Positions 1-4,847 of a stretch of DNA of 5,977 nt are shown here, in pieces. The stretch comes from Fretibacterium sp. Its GTDB lineage: Bacteria > Synergistota > Synergistia > Synergistales > Aminobacteriaceae. The first letter of the stretch is position 1; every line of letters starts with the position of its first letter. The notes under the pieces are model-generated. The model had not been told where the DNA came from. It searched no databases and was given only the letters and a program-made list of their open reading frames with translations. Both the position numbers and the translations under genes were made by a program. The stretch spans positions 1-5,977 of the forward strand of contig JAEEGY010000018.1 of assembly GCA_016280565.1 (NCBI GenBank), written 5' to 3'.

Positions 1-24
1 CCCCCCTCACGGAGGGGGGCTTTT
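1..24 (+). terminator. Rho-independent terminator hairpin at the window edge
   Basis: A perfect 8-bp stem (CCCCCCTC at 1-8 paired with GAGGGGGG at 12-19, loop ACG) is followed by C and four T on the plus strand. This is the shape of an intrinsic terminator for a plus-strand gene lying left of the window. On the minus strand the same stem is preceded by AAAAG and could also end transcripts coming leftwards through 26-230. The sequence beyond base 1 is not available, so the full stem and the opposite T-run cannot be judged. Confidence 0.7.
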
Positions 25-25
25 A

Positions 26-70
26 GGCTCTCTCTTTGAGGGAGCTGTCCGCGAAAGCGGACTGAGGGAG
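26..70. repeat. Compound palindromic intergenic repeat (REP-like)
   Basis: Two hairpins stand side by side. The first is CTCTC, then TTTGA, then GGGAG (30-44). The second is GTCCGC at 47-52 paired with GCGGAC at 57-62 around a GAAA tetraloop. They are followed by a second GAGGGAG copy at 64-70, which can compete for the CTCTC arm. It is non-coding and lies directly after the edge terminator. I recall similar compound hairpins as dispersed intergenic repeats in anaerobic Firmicutes, but that is memory and was not searched. It could also be extra terminator or RNA-processing structure for the minus-strand transcript. Confidence 0.55.
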
Positions 71-91
71 TTGTTCAGCGGCACACTCTCC

Positions 92-136
92 TACGCGCCT
101 CAATTTACACTACGCGCCTACTTCCTTTTACGCGCC
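92..136. repeat. Three evenly spaced TACGCGCC boxes
   Basis: The octamer TACGCGCC occurs at 92-99, 111-118 and 129-136, so the copies start 19 and 18 bp apart. Two have the longer form CTACGCGCC. The third copy falls within the 3' end of the broken minus-strand gene and the second touches its stop codon. A fourth copy lies at 3498-3505 in another gene gap. The near-constant spacing suggests a short tandem repeat or a series of protein sites, but the spacers between copies differ. No function can be assigned. Confidence 0.5.
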
Positions 137-230
137 ACCAGCCCGCACAGCGCCAACAGCGCAAAAACGCCCAGCCCGGCGCGGCGCAAAGCGACGCCGC
201 CAGCACCAATAACAACGCAAATTTCTTCAT
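118..230 (-). pseudogene. Broken mini-gene: signal peptide joined out of frame to a Synergist-CTERM-like tail
   Basis: Read leftwards, an AGGAGG ribosome site (240-245) stands 9 bases before an ATG (228-230) that opens MKKFALLLVLAASLCAAPGWA, a typical signal peptide. This frame then degenerates into Trp, Cys and Arg and runs on to a stop at 105. One frame away, the same DNA encodes AGLGVFALLALCGLVARKRK followed by TAG at 118-120: a hydrophobic stretch plus basic end like a Synergist-CTERM tail. The switch can be placed at a five-T run (minus strand; A run at 163-167), where one extra T would give a continuous protein of about 37 residues. The likely reading is the remnant of an exported protein gene that lost its middle. 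A tiny membrane protein with a recent indel or a sequencing error is the alternative. Confidence 0.55.
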
Positions 231-415
231 GCTCAAATGCCTCCTGTTGGCGAAGATATAACAATTTTTTATATTGTCTCTCACAATACGCAATACGAGG
301 AAATTCAGAGGGCAAGGTGAAGTTTTGCACAGAAGTGAAACATGACAGGGCCGGCGTGCCAGGGGCCGGGCCAGCGGAGGCCCTTTACAAATTCCAGCAG
401 CGCCGGGGATCATCT

Positions 416-426
416 TATAATATAAT
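416..426 (+). promoter_or_regulatory. Candidate folD promoter -10 region
   Basis: Two overlapping perfect TATAAT hexamers (416-421 and 421-426) lie 39-49 bases before the folD start, in an AT-rich patch within otherwise GC-rich DNA. The -35 region is poor: TTCCAG at 392-397 is 18 bases upstream and matches weakly, while TTTACA at 384-389 is too far (26 bases). A promoter is likely because folD has no close upstream gene on its strand, but the exact hexamer in use is unclear. Confidence 0.5.
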
Positions 427-464
427 TATGGATACTCATCAGATCAGGAAAAGGGAGGGAGCCT

Positions 465-1472
465 GTGAAGATGGCCGTATTGATGAAAGGGGCGGAGGCT
501 GCCGCCGGGATGAAAGAACCGCTGCTGGCGGAACGAGAAGCCCTTGAAAGACTTTGCGTCGATCCAAAGCTGGCCAGGGCCTCCGGGAAGCGTCCCACGC
601 TTTGCTTCGACAGGCAAGATGGCCTTAGTGTCGCGAGCGGCGCAGGATGCGCCCGCTTGCGAGCGACCGACACAGCCGACCGGCCGAACGCCGCCCTCCC
701 TTTGGGAGTGCGTAAGCTCGGTCGTCTGGCCGTCGTGCGCGTTGGGGCGCGGGAGGACGACCTGGCCTACGAGCGGGGGCTGATGAAACGTTTTGAGTCC
801 CTGGGCCTCGCCGTCCAGGTCGTCAAACTGCCGGAGGAAATCAATCAGGGGGACTTTGACGCGGAGTTCGAGCGGGTGAACAGCGACCCCACGGTGAGCG
901 GCGTATTGTTGTTCCGGCCGCTGCCGAAAGGCCTGAGCGACGAGCACGCGCGGCAGGCCATCGACCCGCGCAAGGACGTGGATGGGATGAGCCCCGTCAA
1001 CGTCGCCCAGGTCTTCGCCGGCAGGGAGGGCTTCGCCCCCTGCACCCCCAGCGCGGTGATGGAGCTTTTGGCGCACTACGGCGTTTCGCTTGAGGGGAAG
1101 AACGTGACGATCATCGGGCGCAGCCTGGTGGTGGGGCGTCCGCTGGCGATGCTGATGCTGGCCGCCAACGCCACGGTGACGGTCTGCCACACCCGGACGG
1201 CGGACCTGGCGGCGGCCTGCCGGGGGGCGGATATCCTGGTGGCCGCGGCGGGCCGGCCTGGGACCATCGGCGCGGACTGCGTGACGGAGCGGAGCATCGT
1301 CATCGATGTGGGGATCAACATGGGCAGGGACGGAAAACTGTGCGGCGACGTGGACTTCGGAGCCGTGGAGCCCCTCGTCTCCATGATCACCCCCGTGCCA
1401 GGGGGCGTGGGGGCCCTGACCACCTCCGTGCTGGCAAAGCACCTTCTGAAAGCGGCACGGCTTCAGAGCTGA
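465..1472 (+). CDS. folD: FolD: methylenetetrahydrofolate dehydrogenase / methenyltetrahydrofolate cyclohydrolase, variant with internal insertion
   Basis: This cytosolic enzyme interconverts 5,10-methylene-, 5,10-methenyl- and 10-formyl-tetrahydrofolate with NADP(H), feeding purine and one-carbon metabolism. The start is GTG at 465, six bases after GGGAGG (453-458); ATG at 471 is too far from that site. Recognisable parts are KGA (8-10), LAVVRVG (88-94), KDVDG (170-174), the Rossmann motif IGRSLVVGRP (217-226), VIDVGIN (279-285) and TPVPGGVG (309-316). It has 335 residues against the usual 280-290. The extra residues lie between about 35 and 86, in a hairpin-rich DNA segment. In the substrate loop Tyr102 is kept, but the position of the catalytic Lys (Tyr+4) is Leu106, with a Lys at 108, and the usual Gln of the QLPLP motif is Phe150. 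I recall YERGxMKR and FRPLP forms in clostridial FolD proteins, so this looks like a subfamily trait. Cyclohydrolase activity should therefore not be assumed. The 3' end overlaps convergent cbiA by 10 bp. Confidence 0.93.
   Translation: MKMAVLMKGAEAAAGMKEPLLAEREALERLCVDPKLARASGKRPTLCFDRQDGLSVASGAGCARLRATDTADRPNAALPLGVRKLGRLAVVRVGAREDDLAYERGLMKRFESLGLAVQVVKLPEEINQGDFDAEFERVNSDPTVSGVLLFRPLPKGLSDEHARQAIDPRKDVDGMSPVNVAQVFAGREGFAPCTPSAVMELLAHYGVSLEGKNVTIIGRSLVVGRPLAMLMLAANATVTVCHTRTADLAAACRGADILVAAAGRPGTIGADCVTERSIVIDVGINMGRDGKLCGDVDFGAVEPLVSMITPVPGGVGALTTSVLAKHLLKAARLQS
588..708. repeat. Palindrome-rich segment inserted in frame within folD
   Basis: Three hairpins fall inside the part of folD that has no counterpart in ordinary FolD proteins. 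The first is AAGCG/CGCTT (588-592 with 598-602). The second is a long near-perfect hairpin in which 631-644 pairs with 648-662 around a GGA loop, with one mismatch and one bulged base, framed by GTGTCG (628-633) and CGACAC (668-673). The third is CTCCC/GGGAG (696-700 with 704-708) with a TTT loop. The reading frame stays open throughout. This resembles palindromic elements that insert in frame in genes, such as the Rickettsia palindromic elements, but no second copy is present in this window and the borders are approximate. Confidence 0.5.
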
Positions 1473-2860
1473 GCCCGGCGGGCCGCGAACGCGGCGCAGT
1501 TTTTCAGGAAATGCTGCGCCGCAGCGGGGAAGCCCAGCAGGTTGAGGTGGAGATAGGAGGCCAGGACGTTCCCCCGCGCGTAGCCGCCGCGGTAAGTTTC
1601 CCCGGTGCGCGTCCGCTCAAACAGAAAGGCGTCGGGAAAATCCTCCGCCGCGTCATTCGTGAGGGAGGAGAAATGGAACTCGTGCCCGCGCAGGACCGTC
1701 CCCTTGGGGCAGAGAACGGTGTCGCGCAGGGCCGTCACCTCCACATAGCCCACCCTCTGGAGCCGGTCGTTCATCTGGCACGAGGCGGGGACCACGCCTA
1801 CCATCTCAAAGGAGTGTCCCTCGAAGTCCGTGAGGGAGCGGCTGAGGTACATCAGCCCGCCGCACTCCGCCAGGACCGGCAGCCCGGACGCGGCTTTGGC
1901 AGCAATGTCCCGCCGCAGGGAGGCGTTGGCCTCCAGCCTGGCCGCGAACATCTCCGGGAATCCTCCGCCCAAAATCAGGCCCTCCGCCGGGGGCAGGGCA
2001 GCATCCCTCAGAGGGCTGAAGAAGACCAGTTTCGCCCCGAGATCCTCCAGAACCGTCAAACTCTCAGGATAATAAAAGGAAAAAGCCTCGTCCTTTGCTA
2101 CAGCGATTCGCGGACTCCCCGTCACAACAGGGGGTCCCGGCAGAGAGGAAGGCACTTTTAACGGCGGAGCGGACCGCGCTATCGTGAGCAGCGCGTCGAT
2201 ATCAAGCCCTGCCTCCACCGCGGCCCGGACGCGAGCCACGCGCCCGGCGTCCTCCGCTTCCTCAATGGGCGTCAGGCCCAGGTGGCGTTCCGGCAGGGCG
2301 AGCGCCTCGTCCCGCTTCAGCGCCCCCAGGAGGGGGATCCCCACGCGGCTCAGGGCCTGAGCGATGATGTCCCGGTGCGAGTCCGACCCCAGGCGGTTGA
2401 GGATGACGCCGCGAAGGTCCACAGAGCGGTCGTACTCCCGAAAGCCCAGGGCCACCGCTGCGGCGCTCTCCCCCATGGAGCGGGCGTCGATGACCAGCAC
2501 CACGGGCAACCCAAGGAGTTTCGCGATCTCCGCGCTGCTGCTGATGCCCTTTTCTCCCCCATCAAATAACCCCATGACACCTTCCACCACAGCGATGTCC
2601 GCCCCCTGTGCCGTGCGGGCAAAGAGGCCCGTCATGGCTTCGCAGTCCATCATCCAGGTGTCCAGGTTGTAAACTTCACAGTGCCCGGCACGGCGCTGGT
2701 GTCCGGGGTCGATGTAGTCCGGCCCGATCTTGTAAGCACGCACACAAAGGCCACGGCGGCACAGCGCGGCTAAAAGCCCGCCAACAACCGTCGTCTTGCC
2801 GGAGCCGCTGCCCGCTGCCGCGATGAGAAGGCGGGGAATGCGTTCAGTTTTTCCGCTCAT
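1463..2860 (-). CDS. cbiA: Cobyrinate a,c-diamide synthase (CbiA/CobB family)
   Basis: It amidates the a and c side chains of the corrin ring using ATP and glutamine, a step in cobalamin synthesis in the cytosol. At 465 residues it has normal family length and both domains. The N-terminal ATP-dependent synthetase (dethiobiotin synthetase-like) domain has the P-loop GSGSGKTT (17-24), YKIGPDYIDP (43-52) and VVEGVMGLFDG (91-101). The C-terminal class I glutamine amidotransferase domain has LILGGGFPE (295-303), the nucleophile Cys333 in LAECGGLMYL, and a late His438 in SYLHLN. The ATG at 2858-2860 is 20 bp after the speH stop and no clear Shine-Dalgarno site precedes it (the upstream bases are pyrimidine-rich), so translation may be coupled to speH. 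No cobalamin riboswitch or other cob/cbi gene is visible nearby. Its stop overlaps that of folD, tail to tail. Confidence 0.95.
   Translation of the reverse strand: MSGKTERIPRLLIAAAGSGSGKTTVVGGLLAALCRRGLCVRAYKIGPDYIDPGHQRRAGHCEVYNLDTWMMDCEAMTGLFARTAQGADIAVVEGVMGLFDGGEKGISSSAEIAKLLGLPVVLVIDARSMGESAAAVALGFREYDRSVDLRGVILNRLGSDSHRDIIAQALSRVGIPLLGALKRDEALALPERHLGLTPIEEAEDAGRVARVRAAVEAGLDIDALLTIARSAPPLKVPSSLPGPPVVTGSPRIAVAKDEAFSFYYPESLTVLEDLGAKLVFFSPLRDAALPPAEGLILGGGFPEMFAARLEANASLRRDIAAKAASGLPVLAECGGLMYLSRSLTDFEGHSFEMVGVVPASCQMNDRLQRVGYVEVTALRDTVLCPKGTVLRGHEFHFSSLTNDAAEDFPDAFLFERTRTGETYRGGYARGNVLASYLHLNLLGFPAAAQHFLKNCAAFAARRAQL
1482..1504 (+). terminator. folD: Possible folD terminator inside the 3' end of cbiA
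   Basis: Ten bases after the folD stop, GCCGC (1482-1486) pairs with GCGGC (1491-1495) around GAAC, followed four bases later by TTTTT (1500-1504). It has the parts of an intrinsic terminator, but the stem is only 5 bp and the gap before the T-run is not ideal. It lies within the coding sequence of convergent cbiA, where the T-run encodes part of its Phe-Leu-Lys segment. It could limit read-through of folD transcripts into antisense of cbiA. Confidence 0.35.
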
Positions 2861-2880
2861 GGGGAGGGCGCAGCGGCCGT

Positions 2881-3303
2881 TTAGGACTTTTGGGCCCTGT
2901 CCTTGTCCCGGTCTTCCTCCCAGGTGATGAAGGAATGGTAGTAGACTTCGTCGTTGTCGTCCAGGCCGCGGGAGATCTCCGTGATGTGGGTGTGCTGGGC
3001 GTGGACCTGCTCGGTTACATACTCCACCGCGATCATGGGCTTGCTCTGCGCCCCGCAGGTGTAGATGTCCAGCGCCATATAGTTGACTTCAGGCCAGGTG
3101 TGGACGGAAAGGTGGGATTCGCTGATGACCACGACGCCACTGACCCCGTTGGGCGGGAAACGGTGGAAATACACGCCCCGAACCTGAGACTGGGCACGTT
3201 TAGCGGCCTCCACCAGGATATCCTGAAGGCGGACCACATCAGTGATGGTATCATCACAGCCAGAAACCTCGACGATAAAATGAACCCCTTTTGGCGACAA
3301 CAC
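2881..3303 (-). CDS. speH: S-adenosylmethionine decarboxylase proenzyme, class 1B
   Basis: It decarboxylates S-adenosylmethionine to supply aminopropyl groups for spermidine synthesis. The proenzyme cleaves itself, turning a Ser into the catalytic pyruvoyl group. The hallmark VVVISESHLSVHTWPE is present; cleavage is expected between Glu62 and Ser63, with active-site His68 and Cys83 (in YTCG). The GTG at 3301-3303 is chosen because AGGAGG (3310-3315) lies exactly 6 bases upstream. A TTG start at 3321 would put that ribosome site inside the gene. With this start the protein has 140 residues and the key residues take the numbers I recall for the Thermotoga maritima enzyme (Ser63, His68, Cys83). 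The C-terminal end is acidic and basic (WEEDRDKDRAQKS). The gene leads a probable two-gene unit with cbiA. No spermidine synthase (speE) lies in the window. Confidence 0.95.
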   Translation of the reverse strand: MLSPKGVHFIVEVSGCDDTITDVVRLQDILVEAAKRAQSQVRGVYFHRFPPNGVSGVVVISESHLSVHTWPEVNYMALDIYTCGAQSKPMIAVEYVTEQVHAQHTHITEISRGLDDNDEVYYHSFITWEEDRDKDRAQKS

Positions 3304-3335
3304 ACCAAGCCTCCTTGTCAAGAAATAACTCTAAA

Positions 3336-3364
3336 ATTTTACAGAGATTTTAAGGGTTTGTCAA
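3336..3364 (-). promoter_or_regulatory. speH: Sigma-70-type promoter for speH-cbiA
   Basis: Read leftwards, a consensus TTGACA (3359-3364) is followed after exactly 17 bases by TAAAAT (3336-3341), a five-of-six match to the -10 box. Transcription would start near 3329, giving a leader of about 25 bases that contains the AGGAGG ribosome site. The leader is too short for a riboswitch. This is the best promoter in the window and indicates that speH-cbiA can be expressed apart from the upstream thioesterase gene. Confidence 0.8.
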
Positions 3365-3388
3365 ACACCGGGAGGGGCTGTCGCGCAT

Positions 3389-3440
3389 GGCAGGCCTCGT
3401 CAAAATCCTGCTGGGGGGGGGACATTCGCCGAGGCCTGCC
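3389..3440. repeat. Perfect 11-bp inverted repeat with a nine-G run in the loop
   Basis: GGCAGGCCTCG (3389-3399) is matched exactly by CGAGGCCTGCC (3430-3440), with 30 bases between that include nine consecutive G (3413-3421). It lies between the thioesterase stop and the speH promoter. On the minus strand it would form a strong hairpin downstream of the thioesterase gene, but no T-run follows, so it is not a standard intrinsic terminator. It could slow polymerase, protect an mRNA 3' end, or be a protein-binding or mobile repeat. Confidence 0.6.
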
Positions 3441-3566
3441 TCCTCTGAAAAGCGCTGCAAAAGACCCCGCTGAGAAGGGCTTAACACTGGCTTCAACTAC
3501 GCGCCGTGAGGAGAGAAAGGCCAAGAGGAGAGCTGGGGTAATGATTTTACTGTAGCGGTCGGACGC
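3400..3566. other. Rest of the thioesterase-speH gene gap
   Basis: The 263 bases between speH and the thioesterase gene (3304-3566) contain the speH promoter, the inverted repeat, and a fourth TACGCGCC box at 3498-3505. Bases 3506-3566 are purine-rich and show no convincing gene. Open frames here are short, without homology that I recognise, and lack a ribosome site at a usable start. Confidence 0.5.
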
Positions 3567-4001
3567 TTACTCCTCTTCCAGCCTCCCGGTCTTTTCCCGG
3601 AGCCAGGCCTCAAGGGGGTTCCCTTTCCGGATCAGCTTCCCGTCAGGCGAGGTGAAGGCATGGCGCGTATAGCCCTCCGCGGCCAGGCGTCCGTCGGCAG
3701 CCCGAAAGATCCGACAGGCAAAGGTGACGCTCACTTTTGAGAGCTCGCTGACCCGGGTCTCGATCTCTATCTCATCGTCGTAAAACAGGGAGGACTTGTA
3801 GCGGCAGTGGGCCTCCACCACTGGTAACAGAATGCCCTCCGCCTCCCACTCGGTGTAGCTCCGGCCATGAGCGCGGCAGAACTCCGTCCGCCCCATCTCG
3901 AACCAGTCCACATAACGCCCGTAGTAGGCGATGCCCATCTTGTCCGTCTCCCCATACCGGACCCTTGTCCGGCAGACAAAACCTCGTTCCGTGTCCTTCA
4001 T
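3567..4001 (-). CDS. Acyl-CoA thioesterase, YbgC / 4-hydroxybenzoyl-CoA thioesterase family
   Basis: This is a hotdog-fold enzyme expected to hydrolyse an acyl-CoA thioester in the cytosol. The true substrate cannot be read from sequence. The family signature is clear: RVRYGETDKMGIAYYGRYVDW (14-33 in part), where Asp20 matches the catalytic Asp of YbgC and 4HBT enzymes, followed by WFEMGRTEF. At 144 residues it has normal length. The ATG at 3999-4001 is preceded by AGGAGG (4012-4017), 10 bases away; the frame stays open further upstream to 4094 but no ribosome site supports an earlier start. In many bacteria ybgC sits with tol-pal genes, but here it stands alone, divergent from the CTERM protein gene and upstream of speH. 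It may act in membrane lipid metabolism or simply as a housekeeping hydrolase. Confidence 0.88.
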   Translation of the reverse strand: MKDTERGFVCRTRVRYGETDKMGIAYYGRYVDWFEMGRTEFCRAHGRSYTEWEAEGILLPVVEAHCRYKSSLFYDDEIEIETRVSELSKVSVTFACRIFRAADGRLAAEGYTRHAFTSPDGKLIRKGNPLEAWLREKTGRLEEE

Positions 4002-4057
4002 GTCTTCGTTTCCTCCTGTCCCCTGCCTCGCAGATAAGCTGGTCAGGCCTTCTGCGC

Positions 4058-4063
4058 TATAAT
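4058..4063 (+). promoter_or_regulatory. Candidate -10 box in the divergent promoter region
   Basis: A perfect TATAAT lies 67 bases before the CTERM protein gene. No good -35 hexamer is found 16-18 bases upstream. Read the other way, the same bases give TATTAT (4059-4064), a possible -10 box for the thioesterase gene. The 128-base gap between the two divergent starts (4002-4129) must hold promoters for both. Confidence 0.4.
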
Positions 4064-4129
4064 ACAGGAAGAAATGCCGACAGGGAACCCCCACGGACTT
4101 GGGGGGAACGGGAAGGGAGACGGAGAAGG

Positions 4130-4810
4130 ATGAAATTCACGACAGGAAGCCGCCTGCGTTGGACGGTCGTTGGGATGCTGCTGCTCTTGCCGGTTTTCTC
4201 CGCAGGAGCGGAGGAGGGCGTTGCGTGGAACGTTGCCGGTCCTTGGCAGGTGGAGGGAACCGGCTTCATCGAGTGGCACAGCTTTCCCCGCTCCTCCCTT
4301 GAGCTGGAGGGGAGCATGGTAATCTACACCGTCAAGAGTGGGGATATCTGGGCCATCACCGGCTATGACATCGACCTTCAGCTGAACGCGACAAGGGTGG
4401 GCGTTAAAGTGTGGAACGACCACCTGGAGGAGGTTTTGCATGACCACGTCCCCCTGTTGGCGAGCCTGAATCCCTCCCTGGGCAAACCCTTTACTTTGCC
4501 CAGTGTGACAACGGAGGACGGCCTGACCTACACGATAACACTCACCTCTGTCACGTCCGGGAAGCTGGTCATCGCTGGAGAGGACGCCAGACTGGGCAGC
4601 GTCGGGAACCTGCACATAGGCTCGGAAAGCGTTATCTGGAGCGTGGAAACTTCAAAACCCAACGTCAACGACGCCAGCAGCGGCTGTAACTCCGGCGGCG
4701 TTGGGGGAGCCGGACTGGCGATCGCGGCGTTGGGGCTGTGGCCAGCCACGCGGCGAGAGCGATCAAATTTAGTAATGCTTCGCGTTTTCCGCGGATTTCG
4801 TGTAAAATAG
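4130..4810 (+). CDS. Exported Synergist-CTERM protein of unknown function
   Basis: I do not recognise the central domain. The 226-residue protein begins with a basic start and hydrophobic core typical of a signal peptide (1-27, probable cleavage after FSAGA). It continues as a mature part rich in Thr, Val, Ser and aromatic residues that looks all-beta (about 28-178), and then a tail: SSGCNSGG (183-190, Cys186), a short hydrophobic stretch (192-206) and basic residues (208-211). That tail is the Synergist-CTERM sorting signal, thought to guide surface processing or anchoring in Synergistota. The ATG at 4130 is chosen because the signal peptide starts there and GGGAG (4115-4119) or GGAG (4122-4125) lies just upstream. 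Unusually, 15 residues follow the basic cluster, where such tails normally stop; a TAG TAA pair lies one frame away at 4770-4775, suggesting a small indel. flhA starts 37 bp later. Confidence 0.8.
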   Translation: MKFTTGSRLRWTVVGMLLLLPVFSAGAEEGVAWNVAGPWQVEGTGFIEWHSFPRSSLELEGSMVIYTVKSGDIWAITGYDIDLQLNATRVGVKVWNDHLEEVLHDHVPLLASLNPSLGKPFTLPSVTTEDGLTYTITLTSVTSGKLVIAGEDARLGSVGNLHIGSESVIWSVETSKPNVNDASSGCNSGGVGGAGLAIAALGLWPATRRERSNLVMLRVFRGFRVK

Positions 4811-4818
4811 AGAAGTTA

Positions 4819-4842
4819 ATCTGTCCTCAGATACGGGAGGGG
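4819..4842 (+). promoter_or_regulatory. flhA: Small hairpin and strong ribosome site ahead of flhA
   Basis: ATCTG (4819-4823) pairs with CAGAT (4828-4832) around TCCT. The purine-rich ribosome site GGGAGGGG (4835-4842) follows at once, with GGAGG ending 7 bases before the GTG start of flhA. A TAAAAT (4803-4808) overlapping the end of the preceding gene could be a -10 box, but no good -35 box accompanies it. No T-run follows the hairpin, so it is unlikely to be a terminator, and the two genes may be co-transcribed. Confidence 0.45.
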
Positions 4843-4847
4843 ATTCG

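Noticed and set aside
92..136. Possible CRISPR array from three evenly spaced repeats
   Set aside because: The repeat unit is only 8-10 bases and the spacers about 10, far shorter than CRISPR units, and no cas genes are present.
155..175. Programmed -1 frameshift joining the signal peptide and tail of the mini-gene
   Set aside because: The five-T run does not form a good slippery heptamer and no stimulatory structure is clear; decay or an indel is simpler.
368..386. GGGCC/GGCCC hairpin followed by TTT before the folD promoter
   Set aside because: The stem is only 5 bp with three T, too weak to call a terminator in GC-rich DNA.
444..1442. Long open frame on the minus strand opposite folD
   Set aside because: It is a mirror of the GC-rich folD coding strand, rich in His, Arg and Pro, without recognisable motifs, while folD on the plus strand is unmistakable.
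1340..2161. Plus-strand open frame across the 3' half of cbiA
   Set aside because: Its composition is that of an antisense shadow, and cbiA has clear motifs on the other strand.
2861..2880. Cobalamin riboswitch before cbiA
   Set aside because: Only 20 bases separate cbiA from speH and the speH leader is about 25 bases, so there is no space for one.
2890..3555. Plus-strand open frame opposite speH and its promoter
   Set aside because: It has no family motifs and covers a well-defined gene and promoter on the minus strand.
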